A DNA stretch of 41,511 nt from Deltaproteobacteria bacterium (lineage in GTDB: Bacteria; Desulfobacterota; Syntrophia; Syntrophales; UBA2210). The stretch is taken from the NCBI GenBank assembly GCA_026388515.1, contig JAPLJO010000017.1, positions 1-41,511 on the forward strand. The letters are read 5' to 3'. Shown one piece after another: positions 26,913 to 35,500 of the stretch (the stretch's first letter is position 1; the number at the start of each line of letters is the position of its first letter). A program made the translations under genes and the position numbers. The notes beneath the pieces are model-generated. The model was not told where the DNA came from and ran no database searches. It saw only the letters and a program-made list of their open reading frames with translations.

Positions 26913-27845
26913 ATGCACGGTGTGGTGGTCATTGACAAACCGGCGGGACGTACCTCCTTCGACGTGGTACGCCGCATTCGGGGGCTTTGCGGGGCGGCGA
27001 AGGCCGGACATGCTGGCACGCTGGATCCCCTGGCAACGGGGGTGCTGCCAGTCTTCGTCAATGAAGCGACCAAGCTCATGCAGTTCTTTTCACATGATGA
27101 CAAGGAATACCGGGCGACGGTGCTTTTAGGGGTTGAAACGGACACCCTCGACGTGGAAGGGCGTGTCACCGCCGAGAGGAGTTGCGACGTCACCGCGGGT
27201 GAGGTGACGCGGGCGGTGGAATCTCTCGTGGGACGGGTCCGGCAGCAGCCGCCGCGGTATTCGGCGGTAAAGCACCGGGGTAAGCCGCTCTATGTCTGGG
27301 CACGGAAGGGTGTTCACGTGGAAGTGGAGCCGCGCACCGTCGAGATATACCGCATCACCGTTCTCGAGGTGGCGCTCCCGCTGGTGAGGTTTTCAGTGGC
27401 CTGTTCCAAGGGCACCTATGTGAGGTCGCTCTGCGAGGATCTCGGCAGGCGCCTGGGCTGCGGGGCCTGTCTCTTCGGCCTGAGAAGAACCCGGTGTGGG
27501 CGATTTCGGGAGGACGAGGCGCTCGTCCTCGAGGAGAGGGGCGACCGGGAATACGCGGACCTCATTCAAAGCCGCATCATACCGATTGCGGACGCGCTCG
27601 GTGATTTTCCCGCCGTGCCGGTGACCGCCATCGAGGCGGAAAAGATACAACAGGGTCTGCAGCCCGACTGCGAAATGCTCGAGGGGCGAAACATTCCTTC
27701 TCTCAGTGAGGGGGATATGGTAAAGTTCGTGACGGAAAATTACACTGTCGTGGCGGTTGCGGAAATGCTGGTGCCTGCCCGGGAGCTGCCGTTGATGGAC
27801 AAGCGCCGGCAGGCGGTAAAAATCGTCAGGGTGTTCAATACATGA
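26913..27845 (+). CDS. truB: tRNA pseudouridine(55) synthase
   Basis: TruB makes pseudouridine 55 in the T loop of tRNAs. The 310-residue protein starts MHGVVVIDKPAGRTSFDVV, has the catalytic Asp38 in GHAGTLDPLATGVL and later PPRYSAVKHRGKPLY and CSKGTYVRSL, ending with a PUA-like domain (about 245-310). ATG 26913 lies 28 bases after nrnA; it has a poor ribosome site, and an in-frame TTG at 26892 is an alternative. Four Cys cluster at about 170-195 (LGCGACLFGL, RTRCGRF), which is unusual but not clearly functional. Confidence 0.94.
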   Translation: MHGVVVIDKPAGRTSFDVVRRIRGLCGAAKAGHAGTLDPLATGVLPVFVNEATKLMQFFSHDDKEYRATVLLGVETDTLDVEGRVTAERSCDVTAGEVTRAVESLVGRVRQQPPRYSAVKHRGKPLYVWARKGVHVEVEPRTVEIYRITVLEVALPLVRFSVACSKGTYVRSLCEDLGRRLGCGACLFGLRRTRCGRFREDEALVLEERGDREYADLIQSRIIPIADALGDFPAVPVTAIEAEKIQQGLQPDCEMLEGRNIPSLSEGDMVKFVTENYTVVAVAEMLVPARELPLMDKRRQAVKIVRVFNT

Positions 27846-27854
27846 CATGCAGAG

Positions 27855-27874
27855 CTTTTTACGAAGCCATCAAG
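27855..27874. repeat. Lone terminus of the 9055-9208 repeat family
   Basis: This 20-base stretch between truB and rpsO matches the right end of the hairpin repeat element (9191-9210) at 16 of 20 positions, including 11 consecutive bases TTTTTACGAAG. No second end or internal hairpins are found here. It may be a remnant, a solo terminus or part of a wider signal. Confidence 0.5.
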
Positions 27875-27902
27875 AAATCAGTTTAAGGGAGGATACAAAA
27901 CG

Positions 27903-28169
27903 GTGCTGGAAGTAGAAAAGAAAAATGAAATAATCGGTAAATTCCGAACCCATGAAAAAGACACGGGGTCCCCGGAAATTCAGATCGCCCTCTTGAGTGC
28001 GAGAATCGACTACCTTTCGGAACACTTCAAGGTACATGCAAAGGATCATCATTCCCGCAGAGGTCTTCTCAAACTCGTGGGGAAGCGCAGAAGCCTGCTT
28101 GATTATCTGAAGAAGAAAGAGGTCGAGCGCTACAGGGAAATGATCAAACGTCTTGGACTGAGGAGATAA
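27903..28169 (+). CDS. rpsO: 30S ribosomal protein S15
   Basis: An 88-residue protein that binds 16S rRNA early in 30S assembly. The family blocks [39 protein letters not shown] and [13 protein letters not shown] are all present. The start is GTG at 27903 with GGGAGGA nine bases upstream. The rpsO-pnp order is classical; in E. coli S15 controls its own translation through the leader, but no matching pseudoknot could be judged here. Confidence 0.97.
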   Translation: MLEVEKKNEIIGKFRTHEKDTGSPEIQIALLSARIDYLSEHFKVHAKDHHSRRGLLKLVGKRRSLLDYLKKKEVERYREMIKRLGLRR

Positions 28170-28199
28170 TCCCGGTCATTTCAGTATAAGGAGAATATA

Positions 28200-30326
28200 A
28201 TGAGCGAACTATTTACGACAAGTTTCGCAGGCAGGGACATATCCGTAAAAATCGGATACATGGCCGATCAGGCCGACGGCGCGGCACTCGTGTGCTATGG
28301 TGATACGGTGGCCCTCGTGACGGCGGTCTGCATGAAGACCAGGCGGGAGGGGGTCGATTTCATCCCGCTTACAGTGGATTACCAGGAAATGACCGCGGCG
28401 GCCGGAAAAATTCCGGGTGGTTTTTTCAAGAGAGAAGGCCGTCCCAATGAACGCGAAATCATCACCTCGAGGGTTATCGACAGGTCCACGCGGCCTCTGT
28501 TTCCAAAGGGATTTGCCAACGAAACACAGATTGTGGCAACGATTCTTTCCTATGACAATGAGTGCGCATCGGACGTGGCGGCCATGCTCGGCGCATCAGT
28601 GGCGCTCTCAATCTCGGACATCCCCTTCAAGGGCCCCGTGGCAGGGGCGAGAGTCGGCAGGATTGACGGCAGGCTGGTGGTCAACCCCACGGCGGCGGAA
28701 CTTGAACTGAGCGATCTCGACATCTATCTGGTGGGACGCAAAGTCTCCCCCGGCACCGGAGGGAAAGACTTTGACGTCAATCTCGTGATGATGGAGGGAG
28801 GCGCAAAGGAAGTCGGAGAGGACGTCATCGTCGGGGCAATCAATGCCGGCCTTGAGGCGCTGCGGCCCGTCATGGAATTCCAGGACAGGATCTGCCGTGC
28901 CGTCGGGAAGGAAAAGAGGAAGGTGGAACTCACCCAGGTTCCCGATGACCTCCGGACACAGGTGCGCGACGCCTCGTTTGATGGTCTGAAGGCGGCATAT
29001 GCACAGGCGAGAAAACAGGAGCGTCATGCGGCCATCAATGACGCGAGGGCGAAAATCGTTGATGCGTACGCGGGACCGGACGGTAAACAGGCGCCACTGG
29101 TAAAAAAGGTGCTCGACGACGTGGAGCGGTCCATCCTCCGGGACATGATTATAAAGGAAGGAAAGCGAATCGACGGAAGGCCCTCCAACGCCATCAGGCC
29201 CATTACCTGCGAGGTCGGCCTGCTGCCGCGCACGCACGGCTCCGCCCTCTTCACACGCGGCGAGACGCAGTCGCTCGCGATGCTCACGCTGGGAACCTCA
29301 TCGGATGAACAGCGTCTCGACTACATCGGCGGCGAGGAGATGCGGTCCTTTATGCTTCACTATAATTTCCCTCCCTACAGCGTCGGTGAGGCCCGCATGC
29401 TGCGGGGCCCGGGCCGGAGGGAAGTCGGACACGGAGTGCTTGCCCGCCGGGCGTTGCTTCCCATCCTTCCCCCGCAGGTGGAGTTCCCCTACACCATCCG
29501 CATCGTATCGGAGATACTTTCCTCCAACGGTTCGTCATCCATGGCCACCGTCTGCGGCGGATCTCTTTCGCTGATGGACGCCGGGGTGCCGGTGCGGGAC
29601 ATGGTAGCGGGTATCGCCATGGGACTGCTCAAGGAAAGCGACAAAGTGGTCATCCTGTCCGATATCCTCGGTGACGAGGACCATGCAGGCGATATGGACT
29701 TCAAGGTGTGCGGCACAAAGAAGGGCATCACATCGCTCCAGATGGACATCAAGATTGACGGCATCAACGAGGACATCCTCACGAAAGCCCTCGCCCAGGC
29801 CCGCGAAGGCAGGCATTTCATCATTGACAAGCTGCAGGAAACCATACGCGAGCCCAGGGAGAATCTCTCCGTGTATGCGCCGAGGATTACCACCATCATG
29901 ATCAATCCCGCGAGGATACGGGACGTCATCGGCACCGGCGGAAAGAATATCAGGCAGATCATCGCCGAGACGGGCGTGGAAATAAACGTGGAAGACAACG
30001 GAACGGTCACTATCGCATCCTCCGATGCGGATGCCTCCGCGAGAGCGATCGCCATGGTGAAAGCCCTTACTGAAGAAGCCGAAATAGGCAAAATCTACAT
30101 GGGCACGGTCAGGAAGGTCGTCGATTTCGGCGCCTTCGTGGAGATTCTTCCCGGCACGGACGGGCTCGTCCATATTTCACAGCTCGACAACAAACGCGTC
30201 AACAAAGTGACCGATGTGGTCAATGAGGGCGACAGGATTCCCGTCAAGGTGATAGAGATTGACAAGAGCGGGAAAATCAAGCTGAGCAGGAAGGAAGCCC
30301 TCGACGATTCAAAATCGAATAAATAA
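28200..30326 (+). CDS. pnp: Polyribonucleotide nucleotidyltransferase
   Basis: PNPase degrades RNA 3' to 5' by phosphorolysis and can add tails. The 708-residue protein has two RNase PH domains (about 10-145 and 315-450), an all-helical domain between them, then a KH domain (RIRDVIGTGGKNIRQI) and an S1 domain (GKIYMGTVRKVVDFGAFVEI). The active-site acidic pair lies in DILGDEDHAGDMDFKV. AAGGAG (28188-28193) precedes the ATG. It follows rpsO by 30 bases, as in most bacteria. Confidence 0.97.
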   Translation: MSELFTTSFAGRDISVKIGYMADQADGAALVCYGDTVALVTAVCMKTRREGVDFIPLTVDYQEMTAAAGKIPGGFFKREGRPNEREIITSRVIDRSTRPLFPKGFANETQIVATILSYDNECASDVAAMLGASVALSISDIPFKGPVAGARVGRIDGRLVVNPTAAELELSDLDIYLVGRKVSPGTGGKDFDVNLVMMEGGAKEVGEDVIVGAINAGLEALRPVMEFQDRICRAVGKEKRKVELTQVPDDLRTQVRDASFDGLKAAYAQARKQERHAAINDARAKIVDAYAGPDGKQAPLVKKVLDDVERSILRDMIIKEGKRIDGRPSNAIRPITCEVGLLPRTHGSALFTRGETQSLAMLTLGTSSDEQRLDYIGGEEMRSFMLHYNFPPYSVGEARMLRGPGRREVGHGVLARRALLPILPPQVEFPYTIRIVSEILSSNGSSSMATVCGGSLSLMDAGVPVRDMVAGIAMGLLKESDKVVILSDILGDEDHAGDMDFKVCGTKKGITSLQMDIKIDGINEDILTKALAQAREGRHFIIDKLQETIREPRENLSVYAPRITTIMINPARIRDVIGTGGKNIRQIIAETGVEINVEDNGTVTIASSDADASARAIAMVKALTEEAEIGKIYMGTVRKVVDFGAFVEILPGTDGLVHISQLDNKRVNKVTDVVNEGDRIPVKVIEIDKSGKIKLSRKEALDDSKSNK

Positions 30327-30409
30327 AAGTCATATTCCTTCATCGGTCCGGACGCGCCTTCTTCCCGGCGGCGCACACACCAGGCCGGTGATCCAGGATA
30401 CCCGCGGCA

Positions 30410-30859
30410 ATGGAAGCGATCACCGTGAAAGTAAGGCAATCGCCCCCGGGCTCCGATGTGAGCCTGCCGCGGTATATGACGGATAATGCGGCGGGTATGG
30501 ACGTGTTCGCCGCCGTTTCCGACGACGAAGTCGTCCTGCCCGGGGAGCGGAAAATCATCCCCACGGGAATCGAGATTTCACTTCCGCCCGGCTACGAGGC
30601 GCAGATCAGGCCCCGGAGCGGCCTCGCGCTCCGGTGCGGTGTTACCATCCTCAATTCACCGGGTACCATCGATGCCGATTATCGCGGCGAAATAAAAATC
30701 ATCATTATCAATCACGGCACGGAACCCTTTACCGTACAACGGGGGGACCGGATTGCGCAGATGGTGGTACAGCCCGTCTGCAGGGTGTACTGGTCTCTTT
30801 CGTGCGGTCTTGATGATACCGGACGGGGAAGCGGGGGGTTCGGTCACACCGGTGCATGA
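30410..30859 (+). CDS. dut: Deoxyuridine 5'-triphosphate nucleotidohydrolase
   Basis: dUTPase hydrolyses dUTP to dUMP, keeping uracil out of DNA and feeding dTMP synthesis. All five trimeric-dUTPase motifs are visible in 149 residues: [39 protein letters not shown] and the C-terminal P-loop-like [11 protein letters not shown]. The start at ATG 30410 has a poor ribosome site; GTG 30425 with GGAAG upstream is an alternative. It lies 83 bases after pnp. Confidence 0.95.
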   Translation: MEAITVKVRQSPPGSDVSLPRYMTDNAAGMDVFAAVSDDEVVLPGERKIIPTGIEISLPPGYEAQIRPRSGLALRCGVTILNSPGTIDADYRGEIKIIIINHGTEPFTVQRGDRIAQMVVQPVCRVYWSLSCGLDDTGRGSGGFGHTGA

Positions 30860-31010
30860 ACCGGGACCGGTGCATCGAACCGTGAGAGCGGCATGACGGG
30901 TCTCTCCTGCGTGCAGAGCGGGTACACTTTTCATGTGCGTGCCGGTGCGCCAGAAGGCTCCTGCGGGTGTGCGGGCATCCCCGCGGTGTGACAACTTTCA
31001 CAGTATGCAC

Positions 31011-31034
31011 CCCTGAAAAAGGGTTGTTTTTGTT
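31011..31034 (+). terminator. Weak candidate terminator after dut
   Basis: CCCT (31011-31014) and AGGG (31020-31023) form a short stem with a five-base loop, followed by a T-rich tract (TTGTTTTTGTTT). The stem is weak, but it lies between dut and the likely promoter of the next gene. Confidence 0.3.
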
Positions 31035-31053
31035 TGTCTTATCAGGAGATTTG

Positions 31054-31083
31054 TTGTATTTATTTTTTGCATCGCGGTAAAAT
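31054..31083 (+). promoter_or_regulatory. Candidate promoter of the DUF39-ftsB-pil genes
   Basis: TTGTAT (31054-31059) and TAAAAT (31078-31083) are separated by 18 bases within a locally AT-rich stretch, 35 bases before the GTG start. No riboswitch-like fold was recognised in the 258 bases after dut. Confidence 0.45.
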
Positions 31084-31117
31084 TCCGCCGCATGTCACAC
31101 GCTGAGGTTGAGCTTCC

Positions 31118-32287
31118 GTGAAACGTCACAAAGTGCGAAAGACCTACAAGGAAATCAATGAGAAGATCAGGGCGGGCAATGTCGTCGTCGTCACCGCAGA
31201 GGAAATTATCGACATCGTGGAACGCAAGGGCAACGTGGAGGCGGCGAAACAGGTTGATGTGGTCACCACGGGAACCTTCGGTCCCATGTGCTCATCGGGC
31301 GCCTTTCTCAACTTCGGCCATCCGTCACCGCGGATAAAAGGAACCCGCACATGGCTCAACGATGTAGCGGCCTACGGCGGCATCGCGGCGGTGGACTGCT
31401 ATATCGGCGCGACGGAAGTGGTGGAGGGAGACCCTCTCAACAGTATCCACCCCGGCGAGTTTAATTACGGCGGCGGTCATGTCATCGAGGACCTCGTGGC
31501 GGGCAACGTCATCAGGCTGCGCGTCGAGGGCTACGGCACGGACTGCTATCCCGCCCGCAAATATGAAAAAAACATCACCATCCACGACCTCAGGGATGCC
31601 ATGCTTTTCAATCCGCGCAACGCCTATCAGAACTACAGCTGCGCCGTCAATATGTCGGACAGGACAATCTACACCTACATGGGCGTCCTGAGGCCCTTCA
31701 TGGTAAACGCAACCTACTCAACATCGGGACAGTTGAGCCCTCTGCTCAACGATCCCTATTGTTCCACCATCGGCATCGGCACACGGATCTTTCTCGGAGG
31801 CACGCAGGGGTTTGTCTCCTGGCATGGCACCCAGCACCGGACCCAGGTGCTCCGGGGGGAGAACGGCGTTCCCCGGGAGTCGGCTGCCACCATTGCCGTG
31901 ATCGGCAACATGAAGGAGATGAACCCGGAATGGCTTGCCGCCGCCAGTTTCCTCGGGTACGGCGTATCCCTCTACGTGGGGATCGGCATACCGATACCGG
32001 TGCTGAACGAGGAGGTCGTGAAACATGCGGCGGTCAGGGATGAAGATATCTATGTTCAGATTTACGACTACGGGGTCGATTACCCGAGCGGCAAGGCAAA
32101 AAGCCTCGGCGAGATAAATTATAAGGAACTGCGCAGCGGGCAGATCACACTCAACGGCAAGGCGGTTGATACGGCGCCGCTTTCCAGTTATTACAAGGCC
32201 CGGCAGATCGCTCATCTCCTGAAAGAGTGGATTGAGAAGGGAACGTTCTTCATCGGGGAGCCCCAGCAGATGCTCCCGGGGTGTTAA
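31118..32287 (+). CDS. DUF39 homocysteine biosynthesis protein
   Basis: A 389-residue protein of the DUF39/HcyBio family. In methanogens and sulfate reducers this family is needed to make homocysteine from aspartate semialdehyde and sulfide, together with a partner holding a NIL domain and ferredoxin-type iron-sulfur clusters. Conserved blocks include TGTFGPMCSSGAFLNFGH with its Cys, YGGGHVIEDLVAG, NYSCAVNMSDRTIYTYMG and the GGTQGFVSWHGTQH block. The family is nearly restricted to anaerobes. The start is GTG 31118. No partner gene is in the window, and the next genes concern the septum and pili, so it may be an independent unit. Confidence 0.9.
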   Translation: MKRHKVRKTYKEINEKIRAGNVVVVTAEEIIDIVERKGNVEAAKQVDVVTTGTFGPMCSSGAFLNFGHPSPRIKGTRTWLNDVAAYGGIAAVDCYIGATEVVEGDPLNSIHPGEFNYGGGHVIEDLVAGNVIRLRVEGYGTDCYPARKYEKNITIHDLRDAMLFNPRNAYQNYSCAVNMSDRTIYTYMGVLRPFMVNATYSTSGQLSPLLNDPYCSTIGIGTRIFLGGTQGFVSWHGTQHRTQVLRGENGVPRESAATIAVIGNMKEMNPEWLAAASFLGYGVSLYVGIGIPIPVLNEEVVKHAAVRDEDIYVQIYDYGVDYPSGKAKSLGEINYKELRSGQITLNGKAVDTAPLSSYYKARQIAHLLKEWIEKGTFFIGEPQQMLPGC

Positions 32288-32349
32288 AAAACAGTTGTAA
32301 TCACAGTCTAATATTGGTACAAAGTACCGCAAACGGACTCAGAACAGGG

Positions 32350-32685
32350 ATGCATGCCGTGAAAATAGGCAGGTACCTTCTGGCATTCGTGATTATCATG
32401 ACGGGTGCGATTATATACGGCAAAGGGGGGTATGTCGATTATCGTCACTTAAAAGACATACTGGCTTCTCTCCAGGAGGAAAACAGTCACACCGCACAGG
32501 AAAACGATGCGCTCAAGGAAGAGATACTACTTCTCGGAAACGATCTCATGTATATAGAGAGAATCGCGCGCCAGGAGCTTGGACTCGTGAGGACCGATGA
32601 AACGGTATACCGTTTCATTGAAGAGCACCCTCTCAAGGGGGTCAATAAGACACGCGTAGATGATACGCAACCTACGCAACCATGA
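32350..32685 (+). CDS. FtsB/DivIC-like septum formation initiator
   Basis: A 111-residue single-span membrane protein: a short cytoplasmic start, one transmembrane segment (about residues 10-25), a coiled coil (about 35-70, LKDILASLQEENSHTAQENDALKEEI) and the family motif YIERIARQELGLVRTDETVY. FtsB/DivIC proteins bridge the divisome with FtsL and FtsQ. ATG 32350 is chosen; GTG 32359 has the better-spaced AGGGA site and is a real alternative. It lies 15 bases before pilM and probably shares its transcript. Confidence 0.85.
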   Translation: MHAVKIGRYLLAFVIIMTGAIIYGKGGYVDYRHLKDILASLQEENSHTAQENDALKEEILLLGNDLMYIERIARQELGLVRTDETVYRFIEEHPLKGVNKTRVDDTQPTQP

Positions 32686-32700
32686 CGGCGGGAAGGTGAT

Positions 32701-33768
32701 ATGTTTCCAATAGCGGATCTTTTTTTTACCGATAAGAAAATTGCGGGAATAGACCTGGGCTCGAATTCCCTGAAACTGGTGGAGATAGCCGATTCCTCCG
32801 GGGGGTACGAGCTGAAGCACTGGGCGGAGATGCCCCTGGAACGGGGAATCATCGAGAGCGGCCTCATCAAAAACCAGGATATTCTCTCCAAAAAAATCAG
32901 AGAACTCATCAAAGAATCAAAAAGCCTCACCAAAAAGGCGGCCATCGCCCTTTCAGGCCATACCGTCGTCGTCAAGAAAACATCATTTCGCAACATGGAT
33001 GATGAAGAACTGCGCCAGCTCATCACCGACGAGGCGGGCCAGTTCCTACCCTTCGAAGACAGCGGCGATATCGAGTTCGACTGCCACATTATCGGTGACA
33101 ACCTCCTGAACCCGGAACAGATGGATGTCATCGTGGCCGCAGCGCGCAAGGACGTCATAAAAAATTATACCCATGCTATCGAGAAAGCGGGCCACAAGGT
33201 GGCGATCCTTGATGTGGACCTCTTCGCGCTCCAGACCGCTTTTGAGAAGAACTATGATCTCGAGGCAAACGACGTGGTGGCTCTGATTCACATGGGTGCG
33301 GGCATGACGGGCATCAATGTGGTGAGAGGCGAGAATTCGGTATTCACCCGCAGCATTCCCATGGGTGGAGACACCATCACCGATGCAATCGTTCAGAACA
33401 AGAGCATATCCTTTGAAGAAGCCGAGAAAATAAAGCGTGACGCATCGGCGGGAACGGGCGATTTCAAGGATGATATCCTGGAATTCGCAGGTCCCATTCT
33501 CGGTGAAATTGAAAGGACGATTGACTACTTTACCATTGAGCTGGGCGGCATGACGGTTGCCAATGTCATGCTCAGCGGCGGGTGCGCCAGAATACCCGGC
33601 ATGGTCAACAGGCTTTCCGACGTGCTGCGGGCGGACGTGAAGATCATGGATCCCTTTAAAAATATCAAATATGACAAAAAGGTTTTCAGTGACGCCACTA
33701 TCGAAAAGATCGGCCCCGTCGCCGTGATCGGTGTCGGACTGGCGCTCAGGAGAGTGGACGACTTATGA
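32701..33768 (+). CDS. pilM: Type IV pilus assembly protein PilM
   Basis: PilM is a cytoplasmic actin-like ATP-binding protein that binds the PilN N-terminus to form the inner-membrane platform of the type IV pilus. The 355-residue protein opens with a phosphate-1 motif (IAGIDLGSNSLKLVEI) and later has LIHMGAGMTGINVV, SIPMGGDTITDAI and LSGGCARIPGM, as in the FtsA/PilM family. It overlaps pilN by four bases (ATGA). Confidence 0.95.
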   Translation: MFPIADLFFTDKKIAGIDLGSNSLKLVEIADSSGGYELKHWAEMPLERGIIESGLIKNQDILSKKIRELIKESKSLTKKAAIALSGHTVVVKKTSFRNMDDEELRQLITDEAGQFLPFEDSGDIEFDCHIIGDNLLNPEQMDVIVAAARKDVIKNYTHAIEKAGHKVAILDVDLFALQTAFEKNYDLEANDVVALIHMGAGMTGINVVRGENSVFTRSIPMGGDTITDAIVQNKSISFEEAEKIKRDASAGTGDFKDDILEFAGPILGEIERTIDYFTIELGGMTVANVMLSGGCARIPGMVNRLSDVLRADVKIMDPFKNIKYDKKVFSDATIEKIGPVAVIGVGLALRRVDDL

Positions 33769-34310
33769 TAAGGATCAATATACTTCCGTATCGTGAGGAG
33801 AGGAAAAAGACGGAACTGGCCCGGCAGATTATGGTCCTGGCGGGAGTGTTCGTCATTTTCTTCCTGGTGGTGGCCGGCGTACATCTGTATATGACCATCA
33901 GCCTGAGAAGCCTGGCACAAGAGGTAAAGGCCGCGGAGGAAAGGCTCGCAGCGCTGGGGGAAGTGACGGGCGACCTGGACAAAATCAAAAAGGATAAACT
34001 GCTCCTCGAGAAAAAGATCGCCATTATCGATGACCTCGAGAAGGGACGGGGGCGGCCCGTGGTGCTGATGGAGGAGCTGTCCGCCACAGTGCCCATCGGC
34101 CAGGTGTGGATTTCCACGATTGAAAAGGCAGAGGACAGCCTGCGCCTGGAGGGAATTGCCATTGATAATCCGGCTATTGCGCTCTTCATGCAGCAGCTGG
34201 AAAAATCACCGGTCATCTCGTCGGTGGATCTGGTTTCTTCGGAGCTCACCACGATATCAGGGACCAGGTTGATGAACTTCAAACTGTTATGTGGAATAAG
34301 GAAGGGATAA
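33765..34310 (+). CDS. pilN: Type IV pilus assembly protein PilN
   Basis: A 181-residue bitopic inner-membrane protein. The cytoplasmic N-terminus MIRINILPYREERKK carries the conserved INxLPYR-type motif that binds PilM. It is followed by one transmembrane segment (about 21-42), a coiled coil and a periplasmic ferredoxin-like domain. It pairs with PilO, whose gene begins one base after the stop. Confidence 0.93.
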   Translation: MIRINILPYREERKKTELARQIMVLAGVFVIFFLVVAGVHLYMTISLRSLAQEVKAAEERLAALGEVTGDLDKIKKDKLLLEKKIAIIDDLEKGRGRPVVLMEELSATVPIGQVWISTIEKAEDSLRLEGIAIDNPAIALFMQQLEKSPVISSVDLVSSELTTISGTRLMNFKLLCGIRKG

Positions 34311-34311
34311 C

Positions 34312-34959
34312 ATGGCGGCACTCTCACTCTCACTTTCACTTGATGATGTCATCAAAATGCCCGCGAAGCGCAAGGGGATTGTCATCCTATTCATCCTCCT
34401 TGTGCTCGGGTACATGTATTTCTTCTTCTATCTGCAGCCTGCCATCGAAAAGCGGGGGGAGCTCAGCGATAACCTGGAAACCCTGAATAAACAGATTGAA
34501 TCGCGGCAGCGCCTCGTGCAGGAAATTGAGGCGTATAAGAAGGATATCGCCAAACTCGAAGAAAATCTGAAGGACGCGCTGGCCAAACTGCCCGAACAGA
34601 AAGACATCCCGCTGCTTCTCACCGCCATTTCCGAAGCCGAGATGGAGGCGGGGCTCGACAACCTGCTCTTCAAGCCTTCGGAACCGGTCGCGAAGGACTT
34701 CTACAAGGAATTGCCGGTGAACATCGTGGTGGAGGGGTCCTACCACGATATTGCACTCTTTTTTGACCGGGTATCGACCCTTTCCCGCATCGTCAATATC
34801 ACCGATATAAGAATTGACCATTCCAAGGAAAAACGGCAGGGCAACATTCTCACTGCCAAGTGTCTCCTGAAGACGTACATGTTCATGGAACCTCAGGAAG
34901 TGCAAAAACAGGAAGAGGACAAAGCCAAGGATGAAGCACAACAGGAAAAGAATGGATAG
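34312..34959 (+). CDS. pilO: Type IV pilus assembly protein PilO
   Basis: A 215-residue bitopic protein with a short cytoplasmic N-terminus, one transmembrane segment (about 23-40), a coiled coil (about 45-95) and a periplasmic domain (EAEMEAGLDNLLFKP, VEGSYHDIALFFDRVSTLSRIV) typical of PilO. It forms a heterodimer with PilN. The C-terminus is Lys/Glu/Gln-rich. It overlaps pilP by about 29 bases. Confidence 0.93.
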   Translation: MAALSLSLSLDDVIKMPAKRKGIVILFILLVLGYMYFFFYLQPAIEKRGELSDNLETLNKQIESRQRLVQEIEAYKKDIAKLEENLKDALAKLPEQKDIPLLLTAISEAEMEAGLDNLLFKPSEPVAKDFYKELPVNIVVEGSYHDIALFFDRVSTLSRIVNITDIRIDHSKEKRQGNILTAKCLLKTYMFMEPQEVQKQEEDKAKDEAQQEKNG

Positions 34960-35500
34960 AATTATCGGTGTGGTCCTCGGCATGGCGCTCGTTGTCCTTT
35001 TGAGCCCCGTGTACATGGCGTGGTGTGCCGGTCCTGTGGAATCGAAACCCCCGGAATCTCAGCCTGCGGTCGCCGCACCTCCCGCGCCGGAGTCTGCCGC
35101 ACAGCCCGTCACCCAGAACCGGTATGATCCGAAAGGCAAGGCGGACCCCTTCAAGCCGTTCATAGAAATCAAGACGGAAGCGGAAAAGAAAGCGGAGAAG
35201 AAAGAGCAGGCAGAAAAATCGAAACTGCTCCCGCCGCTGGAACGGTACGGCCTCGAGGAATTCAAACTCATCGGTATTGTCTGGAACCAGACAAGGCGGG
35301 TCGCCATGGTGGAAGATTCGGGAGGAAAAACCTATGCGATTACCGAGGGTATGAAAATCGGCCTGAATGAAGGCAAGGTTGAAAAAATATTGCCGGACCA
35401 GGTCATCGTGAGTGAAAAAGTTCGGGATGCGTTCGATAACGTGAAACTTGAACAGGCAATCTTAAAGATTAAGAGCGAAGAGAATGAGGGAGAGCTATGA
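34931..35500 (+). CDS. pilP: Type IV pilus assembly protein PilP
   Basis: PilP links the PilN/PilO platform to the PilQ secretin in the periplasm. The 189-residue protein has a hydrophobic N-terminus (about 10-30), a flexible Pro/Ala-rich stretch, and a folded C-terminal domain beginning ERYGLEEFKLIGIVWN, the HR-type domain that binds the secretin. The Cys in MAWCAG is not in a good lipobox, so lipidation is doubtful. ATG 34931 is listed; ATG 34952, with AGGA upstream, is an equally plausible start. It overlaps pilQ by four bases. Confidence 0.9.
   Translation: MKHNRKRMDRIIGVVLGMALVVLLSPVYMAWCAGPVESKPPESQPAVAAPPAPESAAQPVTQNRYDPKGKADPFKPFIEIKTEAEKKAEKKEQAEKSKLLPPLERYGLEEFKLIGIVWNQTRRVAMVEDSGGKTYAITEGMKIGLNEGKVEKILPDQVIVSEKVRDAFDNVKLEQAILKIKSEENEGEL

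Noticed and set aside
30860-31117. Possible SAM or other methionine-linked riboswitch before the DUF39 gene
   Set aside because: No conserved riboswitch core was recognised; only short hairpins and a candidate promoter are visible.
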